This document shows, piece after piece, positions 53,286 to 63,262 of a stretch of 64,000 nt of DNA. A program made the position numbers and the translations under genes. The stretch spans positions 1 through 64,000 of the forward strand of contig JAMWZY010000005.1 in NCBI GenBank assembly GCA_024281825.1, written 5' to 3'. Under the pieces are notes generated by a model. That model saw nothing but the letters and a program-made list of their open reading frames with translations. It had not been told where the DNA came from and made no database searches. The stretch is from Nitrosomonas sp. GTDB taxonomy: Bacteria > Pseudomonadota > Gammaproteobacteria > Burkholderiales > Nitrosomonadaceae. Within the stretch, counting starts at the first letter, position 1. Each line of letters opens with the position of its first letter.

Positions 53286-54350
53286 GTGCCATTATCACTC
53301 GAATTGGGTCCGGTAATGATCGATATTGCTGGCATAGAATTGACGCAAATTGATATTGATAGGCTTTCACATCCACTGGTTGGGGGAGTGATTCTTTTCA
53401 CACGAAACTATTCGAATATCGAGCAATTATCACAATTAACCCAGCACATCCATGCGCTCAGAACACCGTCGCTATTAATTGCAGTTGATCATGAAGGTGG
53501 GCGTGTGCAACGTTTTATACAGGGGTTTACCAAATTACCTGCGATGCGAGAATTAGGTCTGATTTGGAACCACCAGCCTGAACTCGCACGTCATTTAGCC
53601 TTTCAAGTTGGCTATGTTTTGGCAGCAGAACTCAATGCTTGCGGAATCGATTTTAGTTTTACACCCGTTCTGGATATTGATCATGGTACGAGTAGCGTGA
53701 TTGGCGATCGCGCTTTTCATGATGATCCGGATGTTGTTACAAATTTGGCGCAGTGCATCACGCAAGGCCTCAAAAAAGGTGGCATGCTTGCAGTTGCAAA
53801 ACATTTTCCCGGTCACGGTTATATTCAGGCCGATTCACACTTGCAAGCTTGTGTAGATGATCGGTCTTTGGATGATATCGACAAGATAGACTTAGTACCA
53901 TTTCGCCGAATGGTTGATTACGGAGTATCAGGAATGATGGTTGCACATGTTATTTTCCCAAAAGTCGATCAGAAGCCGGCTGGTTTTTCTACGGTTTGGC
54001 TACAACAGGTTTTACGTACTGAATTGCAATTTGGCGGTTGCATTTTTACGGATGATTTAAGTATGCGTGGAGCAGAGTTCGAATATTGCGAGACCATGCT
54101 ACAGCGTGCTCAAGCCGCACTGTCTGCCGGTTGCGACATGATATTAGTGTGTAATAATGCTGACGGTGTTGATGAGGTTCTACAAGCGTTACAATGGAAA
54201 ATGTCGGAAGCCAGTCGTTTGCGCTTGGCCTGTATGCATGCCAAGCGCCTTACCGATTCGATGTTAAAACTACGGGAACAGAAAGATTACATACAAGCTA
54301 TTGACGAAATCGATTCCATTAAGAACAGAAATAAAGAGTTTTTATTCTAA
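53286..54350 (+). CDS. nagZ: Beta-N-acetylhexosaminidase NagZ
   Basis: Cytosolic family-3 glycosidase that removes N-acetylglucosamine from anhydro-muropeptides in cell-wall recycling. From GTG 53286 the protein has 354 residues; the longer reading from 53256 overlaps acpS and is not needed. Signature KHFPGHGYIQADSH, which includes the catalytic His-Asp pair loop, the FTDDLSMRGAE nucleophile aspartate region and DHEGGRVQRF are all present. Confidence 0.95.
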   Translation: MPLSLELGPVMIDIAGIELTQIDIDRLSHPLVGGVILFTRNYSNIEQLSQLTQHIHALRTPSLLIAVDHEGGRVQRFIQGFTKLPAMRELGLIWNHQPELARHLAFQVGYVLAAELNACGIDFSFTPVLDIDHGTSSVIGDRAFHDDPDVVTNLAQCITQGLKKGGMLAVAKHFPGHGYIQADSHLQACVDDRSLDDIDKIDLVPFRRMVDYGVSGMMVAHVIFPKVDQKPAGFSTVWLQQVLRTELQFGGCIFTDDLSMRGAEFEYCETMLQRAQAALSAGCDMILVCNNADGVDEVLQALQWKMSEASRLRLACMHAKRLTDSMLKLREQKDYIQAIDEIDSIKNRNKEFLF

Positions 54351-54392
54351 ATTAGAACGTGTTAGCAAAATTTTGTAGGATTAGGGTGAATC

Positions 54393-55856
54393 ATGTCTGA
54401 TATTTTTGATGTGGCAGTGATTGGCGCAGGGCCAGGTGGATATGTTGCGGCCATTCGATGCGCACAATTGGGTTTGAATACCGTGTGTATTGATGATTGG
54501 AAAAATTCCAAAGGAAAGCCAAGTCTTGGTGGCACTTGTTTGAATGTTGGTTGCATTCCATCTAAAGCATTACTTGATTCTTCAGAGAATTACTTTCAGC
54601 TCCAGCATAAGTTCTCGGCACACGGTATACGTTGTGAAAATGCTGTCATAGATGTTTCCACGATGATTGCACGCAAAGACAAAATAGTCGCGACCTTTAC
54701 GGTAGGCATCGCATCACTGTTTAAGAAGAATAAAATCAAATCGATGCATGGCAAGGGGACATTACAAAAACAATCTAACGCCGCAGAAGCATGGACAATT
54801 GCTGTGGAGGATGCGGGTAATACACAAACGATCCAGGCTAAGTATGTCATCATAGCAACTGGTTCGATACCAAGACCATTACCGTTTTCAATGATCGATA
54901 ACGATAAAATTCTTGATAATACTGGGGCTTTATCTTTAGCTGAAATACCTAAACGGTTGGGTGTCATTGGTGCAGGTGTAATCGGTCTTGAAATGGGAAG
55001 CGTGTGGCGAAGGCTTGGTTCGGAAGTGACAATTTTGGAAGCTATGCCTGAATTTATGATGGCAGCAGACGATCAAATCGCTAAAGAAGCCAAGAATATT
55101 TTTAGTAAAGAACTTGGCTTGCAGATTCATACGGGTGTTGCAATCGAATCCGTTAAAGTGACAAAAAACAAAATAACGTTACGTTACACCAATGCGGATA
55201 AGCAAAAGCAAACACTTGAGGTTGATAAGCTAATCGTTGCAATCGGTCGAATTCCCAATACAGCTGGGCTTGGTGCGGATAAAAACGGCTTAGCATTGGA
55301 TGAAAGAGGATTTATTGCGGTGGATGAATACTGTCGTACTAACCTTACCCATGTCTATGCGCTTGGTGATGTGGTACGCGGACCTATGCTGGCACACAAA
55401 GCATCAGAAGAAGGTGTGGCGGTCGCAGAAATGATTGCCCATTTAGAAAAAAATCAAACTATTGAGCAATATGAATCCGTTGATTTTAATGTAATACCTT
55501 GGGTAATTTATACGTCCCCAGAGATAGCCTGGGTGGGGAAAAATGAAAAAGAACTTAAGGCGGCTGGCATCGCCTATAAAATCGGACAATTTCCTTTTAT
55601 GGCCAATGGCAGAGCGCGCTCAATTGGTGATTCTTCTGGATTTGTTAAAGTCTTGGCAGATGAAAAAACAGATCGAGTGTTGGGAATTCATATGATTGGA
55701 CCTCATGTTTCTGAACTCATATCAGAGGCAGTGGCCGCTATGAAATTTTCCGCCAGTAGTGAAGATATTGCGAGTATCGTTCACGCCCATCCGACTTTAT
55801 CAGAAGTATTGCATGAGGCTGCGCTGGGCGTCGATAATCGGGCTTTACATATTTAG
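54393..55856 (+). CDS. lpdA: Dihydrolipoyl dehydrogenase
   Basis: E3 flavoprotein of 2-oxoacid dehydrogenase complexes and/or the glycine cleavage system. The 487-residue protein has the FAD motif GAGPGGYVAA (11-20), the redox disulfide GGTCLNVGCIPSKA (Cys49 and Cys54), the NAD-binding GAGVIGLEMGSVW and the interface motif HAHPTLSE with the catalytic histidine near the C-terminus. It is not next to E1 or E2 genes here, so its partner complex is not defined by context. Confidence 0.95.
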   Translation: MSDIFDVAVIGAGPGGYVAAIRCAQLGLNTVCIDDWKNSKGKPSLGGTCLNVGCIPSKALLDSSENYFQLQHKFSAHGIRCENAVIDVSTMIARKDKIVATFTVGIASLFKKNKIKSMHGKGTLQKQSNAAEAWTIAVEDAGNTQTIQAKYVIIATGSIPRPLPFSMIDNDKILDNTGALSLAEIPKRLGVIGAGVIGLEMGSVWRRLGSEVTILEAMPEFMMAADDQIAKEAKNIFSKELGLQIHTGVAIESVKVTKNKITLRYTNADKQKQTLEVDKLIVAIGRIPNTAGLGADKNGLALDERGFIAVDEYCRTNLTHVYALGDVVRGPMLAHKASEEGVAVAEMIAHLEKNQTIEQYESVDFNVIPWVIYTSPEIAWVGKNEKELKAAGIAYKIGQFPFMANGRARSIGDSSGFVKVLADEKTDRVLGIHMIGPHVSELISEAVAAMKFSASSEDIASIVHAHPTLSEVLHEAALGVDNRALHI

Positions 55857-56011
55857 CTGGGTTTTTATCTATTTGTTTTTTGTTTACATGTTTACAATGG
55901 ATAAGTTTGCAAGAGGGTGCTCATGCCGGTTACAAGAGTTTTTACTATCAAGATTAAAATCGTTGACCGAATTAGAATTTTCTTAAGTTGGTCACGCTGA
56001 TGTTTTGATGC

Positions 56012-56920
56012 TCAGTTGCGTATGACCTGATAGTTTGCAATTAACCGGCATTCTCCATCCGGTGCAACTTCGACAATATCATCCGCTGCATTGGTGGTTT
56101 CCACGCACAGCAAACGCTGATAATCGGTATCTTCCAGATCGACCATTTCTTTGGCGATTTTTTCCCAGGGATTCCACACCACAGCAGTTTTATTACCCTG
56201 TGAGGTGATTTGAATGCGGCGATTTAACGCGCCATCGTCGATCGTTAAAATATTGCCCACACCTAGATAAATGCGATCGACCTCGGATTCGATGGTTACA
56301 GCACCCAATTGCTGCTTTTGCGCATTGCCGCCACCCGCCTTGTCGATATAATCGCAACCTTCCAGGCCAAGCACTTGTGCTTGTGCAATATTTCCGATCT
56401 TGAAATAAGTATGAAACGCTTGCGTGATGGAAAATTTCTGATTTCCGGTGTTGCGCGTGATTAGCGATAGACTCAGGGTGTCGCTGATCACGATTTCCTG
56501 TCGCAGACTAAACGAATGTGGCCAGATGGTTCGTGTTTCCGGCGTATCGTCCAAACCAAGAGTGACCTTGATGTCGCCATTCCCCATCTTCTCGGTAGCC
56601 ACCACATTCCACCGGCGATTGCGTACAAAGCCATGCCCTGGTCTTCCCTTGCCTTCTGGATCAGCGCCAAACCACGGCCAACAGATCGGGGCACCACCTT
56701 TAATCGCTTTCCCGTCCTGATAATAGGCCTTACTGCTTAGAAATAGGACATCTTCCGATTCTCCGTTCGGCTGGAATGACAACACTTGCCCCGCATGGAT
56801 AGAAATCAATGCTTGAGCTTTTGCACTTTTAATCTGAATCATGGGCAATCCGCCTTTACCCGCGATAATTTCCAATTGACCAGTAATCTTGTATTGGTTA
56901 TTGAGTTGTTCCAGTGTCAT
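56012..56920 (-). CDS. D-hexose-6-phosphate mutarotase (YeaD family)
   Basis: Aldose-1-epimerase-like enzyme that probably interconverts the anomers of hexose 6-phosphates. The 302-residue beta-sandwich protein has the family segments GGAPICWPWFGADPEGKGRP and HGFVRNRRW (catalytic histidine and arginine region), FHTYFKIGNI and VWNPWEKIAKEMVDLED. AAGGA lies 7 bases before the start. It is convergent with lpdA (about 155 bp between stops), and about 40 bp from purT on the same strand. Confidence 0.9.
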   Translation of the reverse strand: MTLEQLNNQYKITGQLEIIAGKGGLPMIQIKSAKAQALISIHAGQVLSFQPNGESEDVLFLSSKAYYQDGKAIKGGAPICWPWFGADPEGKGRPGHGFVRNRRWNVVATEKMGNGDIKVTLGLDDTPETRTIWPHSFSLRQEIVISDTLSLSLITRNTGNQKFSITQAFHTYFKIGNIAQAQVLGLEGCDYIDKAGGGNAQKQQLGAVTIESEVDRIYLGVGNILTIDDGALNRRIQITSQGNKTAVVWNPWEKIAKEMVDLEDTDYQRLLCVETTNAADDIVEVAPDGECRLIANYQVIRN

Positions 56921-56959
56921 TATTTTTCCTTACTATTATAGAAATTAAGAATGATTTTA

Positions 56960-58174
56960 CTAAATTGATGTAATTGGGATTACCTGACTGGCTGCCAGTT
57001 TAGCACGTTCGCGTGCCTGGTTTATATCGATGCCATTGGCCAGAGCAACGCCCATCCGGCGCCGTGGGAAAGATTCTGGTTTGCCGAATAATCGCAGATC
57101 GGTTTTGGGTATATTAAGTGCCTTCACGATGCCGGAAAATGCAATGCCTTGAGCTTCTAGTTGGCCATAGATGACTGCGCTGGCTCCTGGGCTTAATAAT
57201 GTGGTATCGACTGGTAAACCTAAAATGGCACGTGCATGCAATTCAAACTCGTTTTGTTTTTGACTGCACATCGTGACCATACCCGTATCATGGGGTCTAG
57301 GGCTGACCTCACTGAACCAAACCTGATCGCCTCTGACGAATAATTCGACACCGAAAACACCCAATCCACCTAGCTCTTCGGTAACTTTGCGTGCGATTTC
57401 CCGAGTGCGCTGCAATGCTAGCGCCGACATTGCCTGAGGTTGCCAACTTTCAACATAATCGCCATGAATTTGAATATGCCCGATCGGTTCGCAGAAATGG
57501 GTTTGTACCACCCCATTGCTATCTAATGCTCGTACGGTGAGTTGGGTTATTTCGTATTCAAAGTCAATCATACCTTCGACGATCACGCGCTTTTGATTAA
57601 CCCGTCCACCACTGGCGGCATAATTCCAAGCTGCTTCGATTTGTCCGCTATCATTGACCCGTGATTGACCTTTACCAGAAGAAGACATTACCGGTTTGAC
57701 AAAACAAGGGTAACCGATACTATTCTCAGTGGCTGTTCGTAATTCCTGTAGGCTGCTCGCAAATGCATAAGGTGAGGTGGGTAGGTTCAATGCTTCTGCA
57801 GCAAGCGTACGAATTCCTTCTCGATTCATCGTTAATTTTACAGCTCGTGCTGTTGGAATAACTGTGGCGATACCCTCTTTCTCCAATTCAACTAAGGTAT
57901 CGGTTGCAATCGCTTCGATTTCCGGCACGATAATGTGCGGTAATTCCTGCTCGATTAGTTTTTTCAGTGCTTGTCCGTCAGACATGTTGATCACATGGGC
58001 ACGATGGGCTACCTGGTGTCCTGGAGCGTTGGCGTAACGGTCGACTGCGATGGTTTCCACGCCCAAGCGTTGCAATGCGATGATGACTTCCTTACCTAAT
58101 TCGCCGCTTCCTAATAGCATTACCTTCATTGCTGAAGGTGATAAAGGTGTTCCAATGATAGATCGTTGGTTCAT
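56960..58174 (-). CDS. purT: Formate-dependent phosphoribosylglycinamide formyltransferase
   Basis: ATP-grasp enzyme that formylates GAR with formate in purine synthesis, an alternative to the folate-dependent PurN. From the ATG at 58174 the protein is 404 residues. It has an N-terminal Rossmann part ([20 protein letters not shown]), the ATP-grasp domain with [17 protein letters not shown], and the metal site [15 protein letters not shown]. The start overlaps the queG stop as ATGA; a longer reading from 58225 runs into queG without need. Confidence 0.96.
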   Translation of the reverse strand: MNQRSIIGTPLSPSAMKVMLLGSGELGKEVIIALQRLGVETIAVDRYANAPGHQVAHRAHVINMSDGQALKKLIEQELPHIIVPEIEAIATDTLVELEKEGIATVIPTARAVKLTMNREGIRTLAAEALNLPTSPYAFASSLQELRTATENSIGYPCFVKPVMSSSGKGQSRVNDSGQIEAAWNYAASGGRVNQKRVIVEGMIDFEYEITQLTVRALDSNGVVQTHFCEPIGHIQIHGDYVESWQPQAMSALALQRTREIARKVTEELGGLGVFGVELFVRGDQVWFSEVSPRPHDTGMVTMCSQKQNEFELHARAILGLPVDTTLLSPGASAVIYGQLEAQGIAFSGIVKALNIPKTDLRLFGKPESFPRRRMGVALANGIDINQARERAKLAASQVIPITSI

Positions 58175-59256
58175 CGAAAATTTTTTCCTGATAATCGTTT
58201 GTTTTCTTGTTGCTTGAGCGCCCATTGAACATGCTCACGTACCAATATGGACGAATCATCTTGCCGAGTTTGTAGCGCCTTAATTATTTCATTTGAATAA
58301 GGTGCGTTACCTAAACCAACCGCGATATTACGTAGCCACTGTGAATAACCAATGCGGCGAATAGGACTGCCAGCTAATCGAGTTTCAAATGCTTGCTGAT
58401 CCCAGGCAAATAATTCTACCAATGAGACATTATCCAAGCCATTGCGTACGTGAAAATCTTTTTCTGCAGTCAGATGTGCAAACTTATTCCATGGACACAC
58501 TAACTGGCAATCATCGCACCCGTAGATACGGTTACCGATCAAGGGGCGTAAAGCCTCTGGAATGCTATCTTTTAATTCAATGGTCAAATAGGAAATGCAG
58601 CGTCGCGCATCGACCCTGTAGGGAGCTACAATGGCTTGTGTTGGGCAAACATCGATACACCGGGTGCAACTACCGCAATACTGATTAGTTGTTGCTTCAT
58701 CGACAGGCAACGGTAAGTCAGTATACATTTCTGCGAGGAAAAACATTGAGCCTGCCTGACGTGAAAGCAGTAAAGTGTGCTTGCCACGCCAACCTAAACC
58801 TGATTGTTGCGCCCAAGCTACTTCCATCACGGGTGCACTGTCTGAAAAAACACGGTAATGGAATGAACCGATTTGATCGGTAATTTTGTCGGCTAGTTTT
58901 TGTAATCGTGCACGCAACACCTTGTGATAATCACGTCCAAGCGCATAACGTGAAACAAAAGCTTTTTGCGCATCATTGATGATATCCCAGCTATTGTGCA
59001 CATCGGGTGGAGTATAATTCATATAAACCGATATAACGCGCTGTGTTTGTGGCTCTAATTCTGTTGGACGCGTGCGTTTGGTGCCATGTTTTGCCATATA
59101 ATCCATGTCACCGTGGAAGTCATTGTTTAACCATTCCTGTAGTTCAGATTCAACCTTCAACATATCGGCTTGTGCATTGGCAATACGCACATCGTGGAAA
59201 CCAAGTGCTTTGGCCCAATCTTTGATACTAATAGCCAATGCGGCATAATCAATCAT
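58171..59256 (-). CDS. queG: Epoxyqueuosine reductase QueG
   Basis: Cobalamin- and iron-sulfur-dependent reductase that converts epoxyqueuosine to queuosine in tRNA. The 361-residue protein has two 4Fe-4S motifs, [16 protein letters not shown] and [12 protein letters not shown], and the HEAT-like C-terminal region. It is divergent from tsaE with only about 40 bp between starts, and 4 bp overlapped by purT. It completes the queuosine pathway that queA and tgt begin at 36-38 kb. Confidence 0.96.
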   Translation of the reverse strand: MIDYAALAISIKDWAKALGFHDVRIANAQADMLKVESELQEWLNNDFHGDMDYMAKHGTKRTRPTELEPQTQRVISVYMNYTPPDVHNSWDIINDAQKAFVSRYALGRDYHKVLRARLQKLADKITDQIGSFHYRVFSDSAPVMEVAWAQQSGLGWRGKHTLLLSRQAGSMFFLAEMYTDLPLPVDEATTNQYCGSCTRCIDVCPTQAIVAPYRVDARRCISYLTIELKDSIPEALRPLIGNRIYGCDDCQLVCPWNKFAHLTAEKDFHVRNGLDNVSLVELFAWDQQAFETRLAGSPIRRIGYSQWLRNIAVGLGNAPYSNEIIKALQTRQDDSSILVREHVQWALKQQENKRLSGKNFR

Positions 59257-59295
59257 TTTTTTACTGAGATATTTTTTGAGGTCGTATCTTATCTG

Positions 59296-59802
59296 ATGTT
59301 ATTAAATTCCACACATTCCGATTCGAATCATCAAGACGGAGTTTATTATCTTGCTGATGAAGCTGCTATGTTGGATTTTAGCAACAGTTTTGCATCTTTC
59401 CTGCAAACGGGCTTAGTCATTACTTTGGTAGGTAATCTGGGTGCAGGCAAAACAACGCTTGTACGAGGTATTTTACACGGACTTGGTTATCAAGGGATCG
59501 TCAAGAGTCCGACCTACAATTTAGTTGAAATCTATAAATTTTCTAGGTTATACTTGTATCACTTTGATTTTTATAGATTCAATGATTGTCTTGAATGGGA
59601 AGAAGCGGGTTTTCGGGAATATTTTAATTCGACATCAATTTGTTTTGTTGAATGGCCAGAAAAAATCGGAAATCTCTTGCCCAATGCAGATTTGCAGTTT
59701 TCTATAGAAATTCTTGAAACGGGTCGTAACATAGCAATTCAAACGGGCACAGATGCTGGAAAACAGTGTTTAGAATATTGGCGAAATCAGAAAAAAACTT
59801 GA
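59296..59802 (+). CDS. tsaE: tRNA threonylcarbamoyladenosine synthesis ATPase TsaE
   Basis: P-loop ATPase that regenerates the TsaBDE complex making t6A37 on ANN-decoding tRNAs. From ATG 59296 the protein is 168 residues with Walker A GNLGAGKTTLVRG (from residue 46), the KSPTYNLVEIY switch and the YHFDFYRF motif with conserved aspartate. A longer reading starting at 59170 lies across queG and is not credible. Its TGA overlaps a TTG for amiC. Confidence 0.94.
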   Translation: MLLNSTHSDSNHQDGVYYLADEAAMLDFSNSFASFLQTGLVITLVGNLGAGKTTLVRGILHGLGYQGIVKSPTYNLVEIYKFSRLYLYHFDFYRFNDCLEWEEAGFREYFNSTSICFVEWPEKIGNLLPNADLQFSIEILETGRNIAIQTGTDAGKQCLEYWRNQKKT

Positions 59803-61217
59803 ATTATTTTTTGTATGCGAGATGTTTTATCTTCGCAAAGAAGATTTTTGCGTCAGTTTTTTTGTTAATTCTATTGTTCAATCTGATAAGCATTCATCAA
59901 ACAGTACTTGCAGCCGATGAAAACCTCAAATCGGTTAATGTTGGATTAACGCCAGACTATACACGCATCACTTTGGAATCCAAGCAACAAATTCAATATG
60001 AATTAAGTACACTGGAGAATCCACATCGAGTTATTTTAGATCTCAGTAACATCAAGCTTTCTAATACATTAGGCGCGCTCACGCAAAAAGTGAATGCGAT
60101 CGATCCGCTGGTACAAAAGATTCGGATTGGGCAATTCAAACCTGAGATTGTGCGCTTGGTATTTGATTTAAAAGCTAATGTAGTACCCCATACTTTTGTT
60201 TTGAAGCCTCAAGGTGGTTTTTCGCATCGATTGGTGCTTGATATTTATCATCCTGATAAAGCAAGTAAGTTAAATACTAACGCTCCTTATGAGAAATTTT
60301 CCAATAGAAAAATTGATTATGAATCAGATGGCTTGGATGAACTTGTAAATGCCCTGTTGTTAAATGAACCATCAAAAAAAATAACACAAACACAAATCCA
60401 ACGTCCGCAATCTAAACCTGAAAAAATGGATTCCCATGTGAATCGAGTTGGCAGTCATTCAACAACAAAACATCAAAATCGCAAAACAGTAATGGTTCCC
60501 AAAATCATTGTTGTTGCCATTGATGCTGGCCATGGAGGTAAAGATCCCGGAGCCGTTGGTTACCAAGGTACACAAGAGAAGGATGTTACCCTGGCCATTG
60601 CCCGAAAATTGAAAGAAAGAATTGATAAAGAGCCTAATATGCGAGCGGTTTTGACTCGAAGTGGCGATTATTATATTTCGCTGCCACAGCGCCGTATTAA
60701 TGCACGTCGCGCAAATGCAGATTTATTTGTTTCGATTCATGCAGATGCCAATCCTAAATCGCACGCACATGGTTCATCGGTATTCACACTTTCCGAGCAT
60801 GGCGCTTCATCGACGACTGCAAGTTGGTTGGCAAACAAAGAAAACAGCGTTGACAACGATTTAATGGGCGGCATCGATATCATGTCAAAATCACGCGATA
60901 TCAAAGAACTATTACTGGATCTGTCTCTGAATGCAGCAATCAATGATAGTGCCAAGCTGGCCGACGAGGTATTGAAGCAACTTGGAAAAATTAACCACTT
61001 ACACAAAAGAAATGTTGAACAAGCTGGTTTTGCGGTATTGAAGTCACCTGATATTCCATCAATTTTGGTCGAAACAGCGTTTCTTAGCAATCCTAAAGAA
61101 GAAGAAAAATTGCGTAGCCAGGATTATCAAAATAAAATGGCTAATGCTGTTTTCTTAGGTATTAAAGGATATTTTGCTAGTAATCCTGCAATGACTCGGG
61201 CAGAAATATCACAATAG
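59799..61217 (+). CDS. amiC: N-acetylmuramoyl-L-alanine amidase (AmiC type)
   Basis: Periplasmic zinc amidase that splits septal peptidoglycan for daughter-cell separation. The start is unsure: TTG 59799, overlapping the tsaE stop as TTGA, gives 472 residues; GTG 59766 and TTG 59811 are alternatives. A signal peptide with likely cleavage after VLA (before ADENLK) is followed by an AMIN domain (VGLTPDYTRITLE to LVLDIYHP), a polar linker and the Amidase_3 domain with DAGHGGKDPGA, the VSIHADA histidine and the catalytic glutamate in ILVETAFLSN. Confidence 0.93.
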   Translation: MNYFLYARCFIFAKKIFASVFLLILLFNLISIHQTVLAADENLKSVNVGLTPDYTRITLESKQQIQYELSTLENPHRVILDLSNIKLSNTLGALTQKVNAIDPLVQKIRIGQFKPEIVRLVFDLKANVVPHTFVLKPQGGFSHRLVLDIYHPDKASKLNTNAPYEKFSNRKIDYESDGLDELVNALLLNEPSKKITQTQIQRPQSKPEKMDSHVNRVGSHSTTKHQNRKTVMVPKIIVVAIDAGHGGKDPGAVGYQGTQEKDVTLAIARKLKERIDKEPNMRAVLTRSGDYYISLPQRRINARRANADLFVSIHADANPKSHAHGSSVFTLSEHGASSTTASWLANKENSVDNDLMGGIDIMSKSRDIKELLLDLSLNAAINDSAKLADEVLKQLGKINHLHKRNVEQAGFAVLKSPDIPSILVETAFLSNPKEEEKLRSQDYQNKMANAVFLGIKGYFASNPAMTRAEISQ

Positions 61218-61311
61218 ATAACATCATAAAACTGCGGCAACTAACTTGGAAGATTGCAACAAAAATCTAAAAATACTCGCAATTTTGTGAATTTCGCTTA
61301 CACTCATATGA

Positions 61312-62451
61312 ATGCTTACTCGCTCTTCATTATCGCAATGGTATAAACTGATCAATGATCATGATCATGGTGCCAAGCGCCTAGTATTAACAGGTGACTA
61401 TACACTCACCGCACTGCGCAAAGTGCTGGCAGATTTGGCCGCCGAATTGACTCAGCACCAAGTCAATCATACAGATATTGAATGGGATTTAACCAATATT
61501 CGGCAAATGGATTCCGTTGGGATTAGTCTCCTATGGCGTGTCTGGCAAGCGCAGCGACCGAAGTTCATTCAGCTGCGGCCCGAACAAGAACAAATGCTCG
61601 TGCGGCTTGAGCAATTAGCGCCCATTATCAATGGGAAAAAATCGATTGATATTTTATCGCCCATTGTTAACCTCGGTAATGCAGCCATCCAATTTTGGCA
61701 ACTGAGTATAGGTCTTATCGCGCTGATTGGTCAGTTATTTTTGGATACGCTCTATTTGATCAGGCATCCCGTGAATATTCCCTGGCGAGAAATTTCCGCC
61801 AATATCTATCGCGCCGGTGCACAAGCTTTAGGAATTACTGCGCTAGTTGGGTTCTTGATTGGAGTTGTAGTTAGCTATTTAGCTTCTAAGCAATTACAGT
61901 TATTTGGTGCTGATATCTTCATCGTAAATTTGTTAGGAATTAGTATTATTCGTGAATTAGGGCCTATGCTTGCGGCTATTCTTGTTGCTGGTCGTTCGGG
62001 TTCAGCGATGACAGCTCAACTAGGAGTGATGCGCGTTACTCAAGAATTAGACGCTTTGTCTGTGATGGGAATTTCGCATAGCCAGCGTTTGATATTGCCG
62101 AAAATATTGGGATTAGGCATTGCCATGCCATTATTGGTAGCTTGGACGAGCGCGATGGCGCTAATTGGTGGCATTGTGGCTGCTGAGGTACAATTGGGAT
62201 TAAGTTATCAATATTTTTTGTCGGCATTACCAGACTCAGTGCCCATTGCTAATTTATGGCTGGGATTAAGCAAGGGTGTGGTGTGTGGTATGACGATCGG
62301 ATTAATTGCCTGTCATTTTGGTTTAAAAATTAAACCAAATACGGAAAGTTTGGGAATGGGCACAACCTCTTCGGTAGTAACAGCTATTACGATTGTTATC
62401 ATCATCGATGCCATTTTTGCTGTCATGTTTTCGCATATTGGAATCCGCTAA
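61312..62451 (+). CDS. mlaE: Mla-type lipid ABC transporter permease with N-terminal STAS domain
   Basis: Inner-membrane permease of the Mla (retrograde phospholipid) system. The first about 110 residues form a STAS-like domain (YTLTALRKVLADLAAELTQ, then DLTNIRQMDSVGISLLWRVW), similar to free MlaB. The MlaE permease follows from about residue 145 with GISIIRELGPMLAAILVAGR and SGSAMTAQLGVMRVTQELDA motifs and five or six helices; length 379. The fusion replaces a separate mlaB. mlaF begins 5 bases after the stop. Confidence 0.93.
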   Translation: MLTRSSLSQWYKLINDHDHGAKRLVLTGDYTLTALRKVLADLAAELTQHQVNHTDIEWDLTNIRQMDSVGISLLWRVWQAQRPKFIQLRPEQEQMLVRLEQLAPIINGKKSIDILSPIVNLGNAAIQFWQLSIGLIALIGQLFLDTLYLIRHPVNIPWREISANIYRAGAQALGITALVGFLIGVVVSYLASKQLQLFGADIFIVNLLGISIIRELGPMLAAILVAGRSGSAMTAQLGVMRVTQELDALSVMGISHSQRLILPKILGLGIAMPLLVAWTSAMALIGGIVAAEVQLGLSYQYFLSALPDSVPIANLWLGLSKGVVCGMTIGLIACHFGLKIKPNTESLGMGTTSSVVTAITIVIIIDAIFAVMFSHIGIR

Positions 62452-62455
62452 TCCA

Positions 62456-63262
62456 GTGATCAAGCCGGCTGAAGTTATTATCGAAATAAAGGGGTTACAT
62501 ACACGATTTGGTAAGCACTTTATTCATAAAGATGTAAACTTGACGGTTGGTCGTGGCGAAATATTGACGCTTGTAGGCGGATCGGGTAGCGGTAAAACGA
62601 CACTATTACGGCAAATTCTCGGACTCGAGAAAGCTTACCTCGGTAGTGTAAAAATATTTGGTGAAATAAGAAATTCTTATGTCAACACGAGAGAAAAGAC
62701 TATTCACAATCGAATGGGCGTATTGTTCCAACAAGGTGCTTTGTTCAGTTCACTCACGGTGTTTGATAATGTGGCGCTACCATTGCGGGAGCTACACATT
62801 TTCGATGAAAATACCATACGTGATCTTGTTATGATGAAATTGAGCATGGTTGCAATTGGTCCCGAGCATGCCAATAAAATGCCTGCTGCTTTATCAGGCG
62901 GTATGATTAAACGTGTTGCCCTGGCTCGCGCACTTGCATTAGATCCAGAATTGCTTTTTTTAGATGAACCAACAGCTGGGCTTGATCCCGAACTTAGTGA
63001 GAGTTTTGTTAACTTAATCCGATCATTACGTAGTGAAATGAATTTAACGATTGTTATGGTTACACATGATGTAGATACACTGATTGCGTTGTCTGATCGT
63101 GTTGCCGTATTGGCAGAGCAGCGCGTTATTGCTGTGGGCACATTGAATGAAATTAGTCATCTTGATCATCCTTTCATTGTTAATTTTTTTAAAAATATTC
63201 ACCACAAAATAAATTCTTACCATTATTCGGAGCAATCGTGGAAAACCGTGCTCATGCCCTAA
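62456..63262 (+). CDS. mlaF: Mla-type lipid ABC transporter ATPase MlaF
   Basis: ATPase that drives MlaE. Start at GTG 62456, after the mlaE stop, gives 268 residues; an upstream reading lies in mlaE. Walker A is GGSGSGKTT, signature LSGGMIKRVALARAL and Walker B LLFLDEPTAGLDP. The signature with M/I in place of glutamine is usual for MlaF. The C-terminus overlaps mlaD by 25 bp. Confidence 0.95.
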   Translation: MIKPAEVIIEIKGLHTRFGKHFIHKDVNLTVGRGEILTLVGGSGSGKTTLLRQILGLEKAYLGSVKIFGEIRNSYVNTREKTIHNRMGVLFQQGALFSSLTVFDNVALPLRELHIFDENTIRDLVMMKLSMVAIGPEHANKMPAALSGGMIKRVALARALALDPELLFLDEPTAGLDPELSESFVNLIRSLRSEMNLTIVMVTHDVDTLIALSDRVAVLAEQRVIAVGTLNEISHLDHPFIVNFFKNIHHKINSYHYSEQSWKTVLMP

